A stretch of DNA of 13,404 nucleotides from Oscillospiraceae bacterium (GTDB lineage Bacteria; Bacillota; Clostridia; Oscillospirales; Oscillospiraceae), in NCBI GenBank assembly GCA_015068335.1, contig SVKT01000035.1, positions 1 to 13,404 on the forward strand, read 5' to 3'. Positions within the stretch are counted from its first letter, which is position 1, and the number at the start of each line of letters is the position of its first letter. Shown here one piece after another: positions 6,961 to 13,404 of the stretch. The notes under the pieces were generated by a model, which did no database searches, was not told the origin of the DNA, and saw only the letters and a list, made by a program, of their open reading frames with translations. The position numbers and the translations under genes were made by a program.

Positions 6961-7037
6961 GGCCCGGTAGTTCAGTTGGTTAGAACGCTAGCCTGTCACG
7001 CTAGAGGTCGACGGTTCGAGCCCGTTCCGGGTCGCCA
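6961..7037 (+). tRNA. tRNA-Asp (anticodon GTC)
   Basis: 77 bases with encoded CCA. Acceptor GGCCCGG pairs with CCGGGTC. The discriminator is G, as usual for tRNA-Asp. The anticodon stem is CTAGC/GCTAG with loop CTGTCAC (GTC at 6995-6997), and the T-loop is TTCGAGC. It starts five bases after tRNA-Val. Confidence 0.97.
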
Positions 7038-7040
7038 TTT

Positions 7041-7068
7041 CCCACGAGATGGATCTTCATCTCGTGGG
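7041..7068 (+). other. Strong U-less hairpin between tRNA-Asp and tRNA-Phe
   Basis: A perfect 11-bp stem (CCCACGAGATG 7041-7051, CATCTCGTGGG 7058-7068) with loop GATCTT starts three bases after tRNA-Asp. No T-run follows (TCCCTTTCGG), so it is not a standard terminator. A processing or 3'-end-protecting structure is possible. Confidence 0.8.
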
Positions 7069-7093
7069 TCCCTTTCGGGGTTGAAATTCCCCA

Positions 7094-7112
7094 CCGCATC
7101 TGTATGATGCGG
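7094..7112 (+). other. Second small hairpin before tRNA-Phe
   Basis: A 7-bp stem (CCGCATC 7094-7100, GATGCGG 7106-7112) with a 5-base loop ends 10 bases before tRNA-Phe. No T-run follows. It probably belongs to the tRNA precursor transcript. Confidence 0.6.
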
Positions 7113-7122
7113 CGAAAGATTT

Positions 7123-7198
7123 GCCCAGATAGCTCAGTTGGTAGAGCAGTGGACTGAAAATCCACGTGTCGCTGGTTCGATTCCGGCTCTGGGCACCA
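7123..7198 (+). tRNA. tRNA-Phe (anticodon GAA)
   Basis: 76 bases with encoded CCA. Acceptor GCCCAGA pairs with TCTGGGC. The anticodon stem is GTGGA/TCCAC with loop CTGAAAA (GAA at 7156-7158), and the T-arm is GCTGG-TTCGATT-CCGGC. Confidence 0.97.
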
Positions 7199-7201
7199 TT
7201 T

Positions 7202-7277
7202 GCGGGCTTAGCTCATCTGGTAGAGCGCCACCTTGCCAAGGTGGAGGTAGCGAGTTCGAGCCTCGTAGCCCGCTCCA
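7202..7277 (+). tRNA. tRNA-Gly (anticodon GCC)
   Basis: 76 bases with encoded CCA. Acceptor GCGGGCT pairs with AGCCCGC. The anticodon stem is CCACC/GGTGG with loop TTGCCAA (GCC at 7235-7237), and the T-arm is GCGAG-TTCGAGC-CTCGT. It starts three bases after tRNA-Phe. Confidence 0.97.
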
Positions 7278-7280
7278 ATT

Positions 7281-7308
7281 CAATGCCCACACGAAAGTGT
7301 GGGCATTG
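7281..7308 (+). other. 12-bp GNRA-capped hairpin after tRNA-Gly, without U-tract
   Basis: A perfect 12-bp stem (CAATGCCCACAC 7281-7292, GTGTGGGCATTG 7297-7308) is closed by a GAAA tetraloop. It is followed by AAATCAAAAAAAGG, so it lacks the T-run of an intrinsic terminator on the plus strand; on the minus strand there is none either. It marks the end of the four-tRNA unit, just before the promoter of tRNA-Cys. Confidence 0.85.
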
Positions 7309-7322
7309 AAATCAAAAAAAGG

Positions 7323-7351
7323 TGGACTTTTTCAAACAGTCTGCATATAAT
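7323..7351 (+). promoter_or_regulatory. Promoter of tRNA-Cys
   Basis: A perfect TATAAT (7346-7351) lies 17 bases after TGGACT (7323-7328, 4 of 6). It is 15 bases before tRNA-Cys, so tRNA-Cys can be made separately from the four upstream tRNAs. Confidence 0.7.
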
Positions 7352-7366
7352 AGAAATATCCCCTAT

Positions 7367-7441
7367 GGTGACATAGCCAAGTGGTAAGGCAAGAGTCTGC
7401 AAAACTCTCATTCCCCGGTTCAAATCCGGGTGTCACCTCCA
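7367..7441 (+). tRNA. tRNA-Cys (anticodon GCA)
   Basis: 75 bases with encoded CCA. Acceptor GGTGACA pairs with TGTCACC. The discriminator is T, as usual for tRNA-Cys. The anticodon stem is AGAGT/ACTCT with loop CTGCAAA (GCA at 7399-7401), and the T-arm is CCCGG-TTCAAAT-CCGGG. Confidence 0.97.
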
Positions 7442-7445
7442 AACG

Positions 7446-7482
7446 ATCCCCGGAGCCGCAAGGCTTTGGGGATTCTTTTTTT
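7446..7482 (+). terminator. Terminator of the tRNA cluster
   Basis: A 12-bp stem (ATCCCCGGAGCC 7446-7457, GGCTTTGGGGAT 7462-7473, with two G-T pairs) is closed by a GCAA tetraloop and followed by TCTTTTTTT (7474-7482). It starts five bases after tRNA-Cys. Confidence 0.93.
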
Positions 7483-7827
7483 CACGGGCGGCTGCGGCTT
7501 TTATTGTACCTGCTGTCATTTGCGCGGGCGAGAGTTGATAATGCCTTTGCGGAGTGATACGTTAATCATAATGAGCATTTTTAGGAAATATCACAAAGAG
7601 CGTACCTGAAAATGTGTGGTTTCAACAAAAACTGGGACACAAAATTGAAAACTTTGGGTTTCTTTTTTGAGGATGCAGTTGATTTTCTTTGGCATCCTTG
7701 TTAAAATTATGATAGATATGTACTAAAACACAAAGTTCTGCAAAGATGCCGTCGGGCGCTATGTACTTGGGATCGAATACGGGCAACCGTTTTGATACAG
7801 CAAATTTTTAGTTAGGAGAAGAACGTT
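7483..7827 (+). other. Gene-free leader region of the SLH surface protein
   Basis: 345 bases with no convincing gene on either strand, clearly more AT-rich from about 7560 onward. It must contain the promoter of the surface-protein gene, but no hexamer pair is convincing; TATGAT- and TTGTTA-like boxes occur near 7698-7720 at poor spacing. A 7-bp inverted repeat (AGGATGC 7670-7676, GCATCCT 7692-7698, 15-base spacer) lies just upstream and could be an operator. The ribosome binding site AGGAGAAG (7814-7821) is close to ideal. Confidence 0.6.
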
Positions 7828-10800
7828 ATGAAGAAACTCGCAGCAATGTTTCTGGCTCTGGCAATGGTCGTGACGATGCTTCCTGCCGCTTTGGCGGCGG
7901 AAATAGTGCCGTTCACGGACGTTGCCGCGGATTATTGGGCGGCGGATGCCATCGAATGGACCTATGAACTGGGTTATATGAAGGGCAAGACCGACACCAC
8001 CTTTGAGCCTTCCGGCAATGTGAGCCGTCAGCAGGTCTGGATGGTCCAGGCCCGTATGGCCGGCAACGATCCCGCCAATATGGCCGAGGCCAAGGCCTGG
8101 GCTATGGACGAGGGCATTTCGGACGGTACCAACCCCGGCAAGGCGGTCACCCGCCAGCAGTTGGTGACGATGCTGTGGCGTTCCTACGGTGAGCCTGCGG
8201 CAGAACTGTCTGTGCTGGACACCTATCCCGATGTGAACGATGTGGCCTCCTATGCCAAGGAAGCGATGGCCTGGTCCGTGACCGCCGGCATCATCGGTGG
8301 CACCACCGACGGCCGTCTGGATCCTATGGGCAACGCCTCCCGCGCACAGTTTGCCGTCATCCTGAAACGCTTCTGCGACTGGGAAGATCAGGAGATCGTG
8401 ACGCCCGACGAGACGTACACGGTGACCTTTGACCGCAAGGACGGCACCGCTGCCAAGACCTTCGCCGTGAAGGCGGGCGAGACCGTGGAGCGCATCGGCA
8501 ATCCCTACCGCGGCGGCTATACCTTTAAGGGCTGGTTCACCGCTCCCACCGGCGGTGAGAAGTTTGACTTCGCCACCGCCATCGAGGGCGACCTGACCCT
8601 GTATGCACAGTGGACCAAGACTGCTTACGCAGATACCCACGTCCACACTTACGGCGACTGGGTCAGCAACAACGACGGCACCCACACCCGTACTTACAAC
8701 TGCGGCCACGAGGGTAGCGAGACTGCCGACTGCGGCTATACCTACACCGATGAGGGCGAGTCTGGTCACCTGAAAAACTGCTCCGACTGCGGCCATTCTG
8801 CCGGCGAAGCCCACGTGTACAATGAGCAGGATCTGTGCGTCTGCGGCGGCGTGAAGCACGTCCACGACTATGTCTATACTCCCAACTACGACGGAACCCA
8901 CACCAAGACCTGCTGCGAAACCGTCGTTGAGGATTGCTCCTATGCCGACGGCGATGTCTGCACCTACTGCGAGTATGACAAGTCTGCTGCGGCTATGATC
9001 GGTGACGTCTATTACGCAACTCTCGCTGATGCGTTTGCTGTCGGCGGTGAGGTTGTCGTTCTCAAGGACATTGCCCTGACCGAAGGCCTGACCATCGCAG
9101 CAGACAAGACTGTTGTGCTGGATCTGAACGGCAAGACCGTGTCTATGGCGGACGCTTCCGGCGCCACGGCTGCGATGATCGCGAACAACGGTGCCCTGAC
9201 CATCAAGGACAGCAGCGAAGATGAAAATGGCGAAAACGGCACCGGCAAGTTGACCTTCGGCACCACCACGCCCAGCCTGAACAATGCCTACGCCAGCAAT
9301 ACCGTCAGCAACCGCGGCATCCTGACGGTTGAGGGCGGCAGCATTGAAAACACCTCTGTCGGCGGCGCTTGCTACGCACTCGACAACTATGCCGGCAGCA
9401 CCGCGACCATCAACGGCGGCGAGCTGACTGCAGAGAAGACCACTGTCCGTATCTTCGACTGGACCAACGGTGCTGAGAGCGTGCTGAATGTCAATGGCGG
9501 TACGATCCTGAGCAAGGATGGCTACGGCATCAACCTCAATATGGGCAACACCCCCACCGTTGCGCTGAACATCTCTGGCGGTACGGTTACCACTGAAGAT
9601 ACCGACTATAACCTCGCTGTTTATGTTATCAGCAAGGGCAGCGCTGAGAATGTGACCATCAATGTCACCGGCGGAACCCTCAATGGCAACTTCGCCCTGA
9701 ACGGCCTCACCTCCACCACGATGACGGCCGGCGCGATCTCTGTTTCCGGCGGCACCATCGAAGGCGTGATCTGCTATGATACTCCCGCCTATGGCTTCGT
9801 CACCGGCGGCACCTTTGCTGCTGATCCCGGCGCTTATGTGGCGCTCGGCTATGCCGCCACTGAGAGCAACGGCGTCTGGACGGTCGCAGCCACTGTTGTG
9901 AATCCCGTTGCCAAGATCGGCAACGACCTGTACGCCTCTCTGGCAGAGGCCATTGCCGCCGCACAGGACGGCGATACCATCGACGTGCTGCCCGGCACCA
10001 TCACCGAGCGCATCAGCCCCTGGAGCGGCGACAGCACCCACGCCATCGAGAAGTCCATCACCCTGCTGGGCGCCAACGCTGACAACGATCCCCGCACCGA
10101 GGCCTGGGATGAGACCAACGCCACCATCCTGACCGGCGGTATGTATCTGGGCTATGACGATTCCAAGACCCGCGACCACACCATTGTGGTCAAGGGCTTC
10201 ACCTTCGAAGGCTGCGACCTGACCGTCTTCGACCAGAAGAACGTTACGGTCGAAAACAACCTGTTCACCAACGCGTCCGGCGGCGCCATCCTGGTTTCCG
10301 ACCTGGCCCGCGACGGTGCTGAGGGTTCTGCCGTGATCCGCCATAACGTGGTCGACGGCGGCAATGTGGGCATCGAGGTCCGCAGAGGCCACGACATTGA
10401 GGTCGTGGAGAATGTGGTCAAGAACACCCAGGATCAGGCCATCCAGCTCACCGGCAGCGTGACCGGCACCGCAACGGTCGAAGATAACGAGATCTCCGAC
10501 TGGGGCAAGAACGGCGTTTCCGGCCGCGCCCTGCGCGTGGTGCTTGCCGGCGGCACGCTGACCTTCACCGGCAACGTGATGACCAACGCGGCGGCTCCCG
10601 AGGAGTTCGTCAAGATCACCGGCACCGGCACCGTGAACGACCTGGCCGACAACACCTGGAACGGCGGTGTGGTTTACGTCATCGACGAGTTCCGCATCTA
10701 CGACCTCGCCCAGCTGAAGACCTTCCGTGATAAGGTCAACGCAGGCGAGACCTACTCCGGTAAGACCGTCAAGCTGATGGCTGACATCGATCTGAACAAC

Positions 10801-12450
10801 GAGGAATGGACTCCCATCGGCAACAAGGCCAACCCCTTCAGCGGTACTTTTGACGGCAACGGCAAAACCGTTTCCAATCTGAAGATCAGCGGCAGCAACG
10901 ATGCTGTTGGCTTCTTTGGCCATACCACCGCTGCTCTGAAGAACCTGACCGTTAACAACGCTGTTGTTTCCGGCAGTAAGACCGTGGGCGCCATCTCCGG
11001 TTGGGCCTACACCGGCACTGTTACCAACTGCCACGTGACCGGCACCATCCAGATCACCGGCAACTATAAGGTTGGCGGCATCACCGGCGGTGACTACGCT
11101 AAGCTGAGCAATTGCTCCGTGATTGGCGATGCCGGCAGCTATATCAAGGGCGTTTATGCCGAGGCAGATCTGGAAGGCGATAATATCGGCGGCATTATGG
11201 GCTTCCGTGCCGAGGCCACTTCTATCGACGTCCCTGTCATTGAAAACTGCACCGCAGAGATCGATGTGATGGGTACCCGTAAGGTTGGCGGTATTGCAGG
11301 CAGCGCCGGCAACAGAGTGACTGTCGTCGACTGCGAGTATACCGGTGACGTTTCCACCAACGCATCTTCCGAATATTTCAACGATAACATCAAGAAGCTG
11401 TTCGTGGGCGGCATCGTGGGCGAGGCAGCTCACGCCGGTTCCATCAACATCACCAACTGCACTGTGAACGCAGGCTCCACCGTTTCCGGCTGGGATGGCC
11501 TCGTCGGCGCCATCTGCGGCGGTCACCGTGCTTCCAATGCTACCACCATCAACGTCACTGACTGCACTTCCAACGGCACCGTTATTCTGGTCATCCCCGG
11601 CACCACCGTTACGATGACCAAAAATGAAGGCTCCCAGAACTACGGCACGGTCTACGTCAACTCCAAGGAAGACCTGCTGTACCTGCCCACTCTGGTCGCA
11701 AATTGGGCGGATCTGTTCTCCAACGGTCTGGGTACTGCATACAGCAACTATGCCCCTCAGAACGGCGGCAAGGGCGTGAATTATTACTACGACTGGACCT
11801 GGGACATCAAGCTGACTACCGATATTGACTTCGGCGGTGCGGAGATTGATCCCATTGAGCTTGGGAAAAAGAGCGTGTTTGACGGCCAGGGCCACACGAT
11901 CAAGAATGCTGTCATCAAGACCGATTCTGCTACCGAAAACGGGGCTGGCCTGTTTGTTAACTCGAACTGTGGATTTATTAATCTGAAACTGGACGAAATT
12001 CACGTCACCGGTAGCAATGTTGGTAACTCCACCGCAGGCATTCTCGTGGATTCTCCCAATAAAGCCATCAGCAACATCACCATTACCAATTCCTCCGTTA
12101 CCGGCGGCAAGTACACCGGCGGTGTTGTGGGCTACAATTACGGCAGCGTGACCGATTGCACCCTCACCAACTGCACCGTAAAGGGCGGCTATAAGCTGGG
12201 CGGTATCATTGGCTACATCTGCTCCAGCGTCGGCGGATCCGATGTCACCGGCAACACCCTGACCGGCTGCGCCGTGGACGGCATCGGCGGCGGCGTTTAC
12301 GCCGGCGGCAAGGATAAGTACGTTGTGGGTCAGGTCGTTGGCAACTACAACTGCGACGGCATCTGCAACAACAACACCGTCACCGGTATGACCACCTCCG
12401 CAGCGTCTGCCATCGGTGAGATCGAAGCCGGAAAGACCGTTACCCAGTAA
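7828..12450 (+). CDS. Giant SLH-anchored surface protein with InlB-type, Cys/His-rich and beta-helix/GLUG regions
   Basis: 1540 residues; the ATG at 7828 has AGGAGAAG just upstream. A signal peptide (MKK, hydrophobic core, cleavage after ALA near residue 23) is followed by three SLH repeats at ~26-75, ~76-130 and ~131-185 (FTDVAADYW.., then YPDVNDVASYAKEAMAW), which should bind pyruvylated wall polymer. An InlB B-repeat (Listeria-Bacteroides type) covers ~197-264 (YTVTF..., GYTFKGWFT, LTLYAQW). Residues ~271-385 are a Cys/His-rich module with 11 Cys and repeated DGTH. From ~388 to ~948 there are beta-helix-like strands rich in G, T, N and V. From ~952 to the end there are two blocks that open with a D-I-D-(L/F) strand and an F-(S/D)-G-(T/Q)-x-(D/H)-G turn, followed by GLUG-like repeats (GGI.G....... 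NC.V). No LPXTG or C-terminal membrane segment is present. A role in adhesion or glycan contact is plausible but unproven. A terminator follows, so the gene appears monocistronic. Confidence 0.93.
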   Translation: MKKLAAMFLALAMVVTMLPAALAAEIVPFTDVAADYWAADAIEWTYELGYMKGKTDTTFEPSGNVSRQQVWMVQARMAGNDPANMAEAKAWAMDEGISDGTNPGKAVTRQQLVTMLWRSYGEPAAELSVLDTYPDVNDVASYAKEAMAWSVTAGIIGGTTDGRLDPMGNASRAQFAVILKRFCDWEDQEIVTPDETYTVTFDRKDGTAAKTFAVKAGETVERIGNPYRGGYTFKGWFTAPTGGEKFDFATAIEGDLTLYAQWTKTAYADTHVHTYGDWVSNNDGTHTRTYNCGHEGSETADCGYTYTDEGESGHLKNCSDCGHSAGEAHVYNEQDLCVCGGVKHVHDYVYTPNYDGTHTKTCCETVVEDCSYADGDVCTYCEYDKSAAAMIGDVYYATLADAFAVGGEVVVLKDIALTEGLTIAADKTVVLDLNGKTVSMADASGATAAMIANNGALTIKDSSEDENGENGTGKLTFGTTTPSLNNAYASNTVSNRGILTVEGGSIENTSVGGACYALDNYAGSTATINGGELTAEKTTVRIFDWTNGAESVLNVNGGTILSKDGYGINLNMGNTPTVALNISGGTVTTEDTDYNLAVYVISKGSAENVTINVTGGTLNGNFALNGLTSTTMTAGAISVSGGTIEGVICYDTPAYGFVTGGTFAADPGAYVALGYAATESNGVWTVAATVVNPVAKIGNDLYASLAEAIAAAQDGDTIDVLPGTITERISPWSGDSTHAIEKSITLLGANADNDPRTEAWDETNATILTGGMYLGYDDSKTRDHTIVVKGFTFEGCDLTVFDQKNVTVENNLFTNASGGAILVSDLARDGAEGSAVIRHNVVDGGNVGIEVRRGHDIEVVENVVKNTQDQAIQLTGSVTGTATVEDNEISDWGKNGVSGRALRVVLAGGTLTFTGNVMTNAAAPEEFVKITGTGTVNDLADNTWNGGVVYVIDEFRIYDLAQLKTFRDKVNAGETYSGKTVKLMADIDLNNEEWTPIGNKANPFSGTFDGNGKTVSNLKISGSNDAVGFFGHTTAALKNLTVNNAVVSGSKTVGAISGWAYTGTVTNCHVTGTIQITGNYKVGGITGGDYAKLSNCSVIGDAGSYIKGVYAEADLEGDNIGGIMGFRAEATSIDVPVIENCTAEIDVMGTRKVGGIAGSAGNRVTVVDCEYTGDVSTNASSEYFNDNIKKLFVGGIVGEAAHAGSINITNCTVNAGSTVSGWDGLVGAICGGHRASNATTINVTDCTSNGTVILVIPGTTVTMTKNEGSQNYGTVYVNSKEDLLYLPTLVANWADLFSNGLGTAYSNYAPQNGGKGVNYYYDWTWDIKLTTDIDFGGAEIDPIELGKKSVFDGQGHTIKNAVIKTDSATENGAGLFVNSNCGFINLKLDEIHVTGSNVGNSTAGILVDSPNKAISNITITNSSVTGGKYTGGVVGYNYGSVTDCTLTNCTVKGGYKLGGIIGYICSSVGGSDVTGNTLTGCAVDGIGGGVYAGGKDKYVVGQVVGNYNCDGICNNNTVTGMTTSAASAIGEIEAGKTVTQ

Positions 12451-12505
12451 CGGCGAACAGCTTTGACAGCGCGGCGCAGAAGCACCGCATAAAACCAATA
12501 CGAAA

Positions 12506-12540
12506 GCCCCCCGAAGCCAACCGGCTTCGGGGGCTTTTTT
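12506..12540 (+). terminator. Terminator of the surface-protein gene
   Basis: The arms are GCCCCCCGAAGCC (12506-12518) and GGCTTCGGGGGC (12523-12534), pairing over 11 bp or more with one extra C on the left. The loop is AACC and six T follow (12535-12540). It starts 55 bases after the stop codon. Confidence 0.95.
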
Positions 12541-12806
12541 GCGCCCTGCGGCGGGGGAGCAGGGGTGAAAAACGGCAAAAAAACATCGGCTGAGGCGGGG
12601 TGCCGCGCCCCATCGCCGAACAGGCTTTCCTGACAGGCTCTGCAAGGGCTGCGCGGAGCTGTGCCGGACAAAAATCTGGGAAATGTTGGAAGTGCTGCTT
12701 TTCTTGTGTTGGTTTTGTACAAAACATACAATATGTACTTGGGTGTAGAAAAAAACGCCTGTTTTTTGGCGGATTTGATGCCGAAAGATGTTTACTCGAA
12801 AGCTGT

Positions 12807-12835
12807 TTTACATAAATAGAGGAGTAGAATAAATT
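12807..12835 (+). promoter_or_regulatory. Possible promoter upstream of the signal peptidase gene
   Basis: TTTACA (12807-12812, 5 of 6) is followed after 17 bases by TAAATT (12830-12835, 4 of 6) in an AT-rich stretch. If used, the leader would be about 415 bases. A weaker alternative is TTGTGT (12704-12709) with TACAAT (12727-12732), also 17 bases apart, whose spacer contains the TTTTGTACAAAA palindrome. Confidence 0.4.
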
Positions 12836-13117
12836 TGTACTTATATAGATAAATGTGGAAATTTATCTCTTGCAAAGCGAATTCCGAACCCGCGATTTTG
12901 CCCCCGCCCCGGACGAGGCGTGCGGCGCAGAAGGCGCGGGCGGCTGCGGAGTTTCCCGCGCGAACGGCGGCGAAACAGGAAAGACCGCTGTCCGTTTGCT
13001 TTCACATATCGAAAGGGGATGGTTGGATACGTAGGACGAACCCGCGCTCTTGCGCCGCGTGGCGTAGGGGGGCGGATAGCCTGCATCCGGATCAAAAGAA
13101 ACGCGAGCGGCCTCGGG

Positions 13118-13206
13118 TTTTGAGTTTTCCACCGGAAGCAGAATCGAACAGACGATGCGCGAAGCGGCTCACGCTTGTGAGGCGGCCACCGTTGGAAGAC
13201 TCGAAA
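13118..13206 (+). ncRNA. Candidate long-stem RNA element in the signal peptidase leader
   Basis: Bases 13118-13135 can pair with 13189-13206 in an 18-position helix with one C/U mismatch and two G-U pairs; the core is GAGTTTTCCA with TGGAAGACTC. The enclosed 53 bases include a hairpin CTCAC-GCTT-GTGAG. It lies about 50 bases upstream of the signal peptidase start. No known family is recognised; it was identified by pairing alone. Confidence 0.45.
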
Positions 13207-13219
13207 ACTACTGTCGCGA

Positions 13220-13246
13220 CGGCTGATGGAAAAACGGGATCAGCCG
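13220..13246 (+). promoter_or_regulatory. Hairpin directly upstream of the signal peptidase ribosome binding site
   Basis: A perfect 8-bp stem (CGGCTGAT 13220-13227, ATCAGCCG 13239-13246) with an 11-base loop ends one base before the Shine-Dalgarno AAAGGAAG (13248-13255). No T-run follows, so it is not a terminator. It could modulate translation or belong to the larger leader fold. Confidence 0.6.
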
Positions 13247-13258
13247 GAAAGGAAGAGA

Positions 13259-13404
13259 ATGGGTAAGTCAATCAAAAAGGCGTGGAATGTTTTCACAAGC
13301 ATTCTTGTCGCCATCGTGGTGATCGGAGCCATTGCACTGGTCGGCGTGCGGCTGGTGGGCGTGCAGGTATTTACCGTCCTGTCCGGCTCCATGGAGCCTA
13401 CATA
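13259..13404 (+). CDS. Signal peptidase I, SipW-like, 5' part
   Basis: 48 codons plus two bases are present; the gene continues beyond the window. The ATG at 13259 has AAAGGAAG with about 5 bases of spacing. The N-terminus is short and basic (MGKSIKKAW), followed by a membrane segment at ~11-30. The conserved active-site box of the family, VLSGSMEPT, then follows, in which the Ser before Met (about residue 44) is the catalytic nucleophile. The short distance from N-terminus to Ser fits the SipW/ER-type (S26B) subfamily. Whether the general base is His, as in SipW, or Lys cannot be seen because the rest is missing. SipW in Bacillus processes TasA and related exported fibre proteins. Its neighbour here is the large SLH protein, but the two are separated by a terminator. 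Confidence 0.85.
   Translation, partial: MGKSIKKAWNVFTSILVAIVVIGAIALVGVRLVGVQVFTVLSGSMEPT

Larger units (their letters stand above)
12541..13258 (+). other. 718-base region without a convincing gene; probable structured leader of the signal peptidase gene
   Basis: Short open frames here (for example plus-strand 12853-13266) are Arg/Ala/Pro-rich, lack a good ribosome binding site and match no family I recognise. The first part (12541-12700) is GC-rich, with a composite hairpin at 12586-12619. The middle (12700-12860) is AT-rich and holds a 12-base palindrome (TTTTGTACAAAA, 12713-12724) and promoter-like boxes. From about 12880 to 13258 it is again GC-rich, with many possible stems: GTTTC/GAAAC with CCGC/GCGG at 12951-12976, CTTTC/GAAAG at 12999-13015, CGGAT/ATCCG at 13073-13089, and the two strong ones listed separately. 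I recognise no known riboswitch, T-box, SRP, 6S, tmRNA or RNase P signature. Confidence 0.55.

Noticed and set aside
7138..7350. A 70-codon plus-strand frame.
   Set aside because: It runs through tRNA-Phe and tRNA-Gly and is not a protein gene.
7759..12645. A 1628-codon open frame on the minus strand opposite the surface-protein gene.
   Set aside because: It is in codon register with the sense gene and exists because TTA, CTA and TCA are avoided. Its translation is low-complexity (V, G, A, D, H) without recognisable domains, while the sense protein has a signal peptide and clear SLH repeats.
7761..12743. The 11-mer ATGTACTTGGG at 7761-7771 and again at 12733-12743, before and after the surface-protein gene.
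   Set aside because: Shared 11-mers are expected by chance in 13 kb, and the similarity does not extend to either side, so a mobile-element boundary is not supported.
12885..13053. Two similar 17-base segments (CGAACCCGCG then NTNTTGC) at 12885-12901 and 13037-13053.
   Set aside because: Two mismatches in 17 bases in a GC-rich window of this size can arise by chance, and the flanks do not match.
12880..13258. Possible known riboswitch (c-di-GMP, cobalamin, T-box and others) in the signal peptidase leader.
   Set aside because: None of the conserved core sequences that I know for these classes could be found. It is kept only as an unclassified structured leader.
12853..13266. A 137-codon plus-strand frame before the signal peptidase gene.
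   Set aside because: It has an Arg/Ala/Pro-rich composition and no ribosome binding site, and it overlaps the supported start at 13259. I cannot exclude it completely, but structured RNA is the better reading.

Overview
The window looks like chromosomal DNA of a GC-rich, gut-type Firmicute, probably a Clostridia/Oscillospiraceae-like organism. This is inferred from the family mix: SLH-anchored surface protein with an InlB-type repeat, SipW-like signal peptidase, YerC/TrpR-like regulator, Hsp33, CCA-encoding tRNAs, AAGGAG-like ribosome binding sites. Species cannot be named from the sequence alone. I see no transposase, integrase, phage gene or CRISPR array.

Layout. (1) 1-677: 3' end of a sodium:alanine (AGCS) symporter gene, closed by a strong terminator. 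(2) 684-3920: a two-gene envelope operon with its own promoter. It encodes a secreted serine hydrolase of the beta-lactamase/PBP fold with an SLH-like N-terminal part, translationally coupled by ATGA overlap to a CapA-type lipoprotein, then a terminator. (3) 3900-4616, minus strand: a DUF3298-domain protein converging on that terminator. (4) 4617-4849: a divergent spacer with three 23-bp tandem repeats, a good promoter, and a dyad over the -35 box. (5) 4850-6800: a tight operon of a YerC-like TrpR-family regulator, a class I SAM methyltransferase and the redox chaperone Hsp33 (hslO). (6) 6820-7482: a tRNA cluster (Val-TAC, Asp-GTC, Phe-GAA, Gly-GCC behind a perfect consensus promoter, then Cys-GCA behind a second promoter), with unusual U-less hairpins between tRNAs and a terminator after tRNA-Cys. 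(7) 7828-12540: a 1540-residue secreted SLH-anchored surface protein with an InlB-type repeat, a Cys/His-rich module, and long parallel beta-helix/GLUG-like regions, closed by a terminator. (8) 12541-13258: about 0.7 kb without a convincing gene, ending in strong RNA stems. (9) 13259-13404: the 5' end of a SipW-like signal peptidase I gene.

How it fits together. Much of the window concerns the cell envelope: amino-acid uptake, a wall or peptide-acting serine hydrolase, CapA, a giant S-layer-type protein and a signal peptidase. The middle part is housekeeping (redox chaperone, tRNAs). The most promising undescribed elements are the structured leader before the signal peptidase gene, the repeat-bearing divergent promoter region with its putative operator, and the Cys/His-rich module of the giant surface protein.
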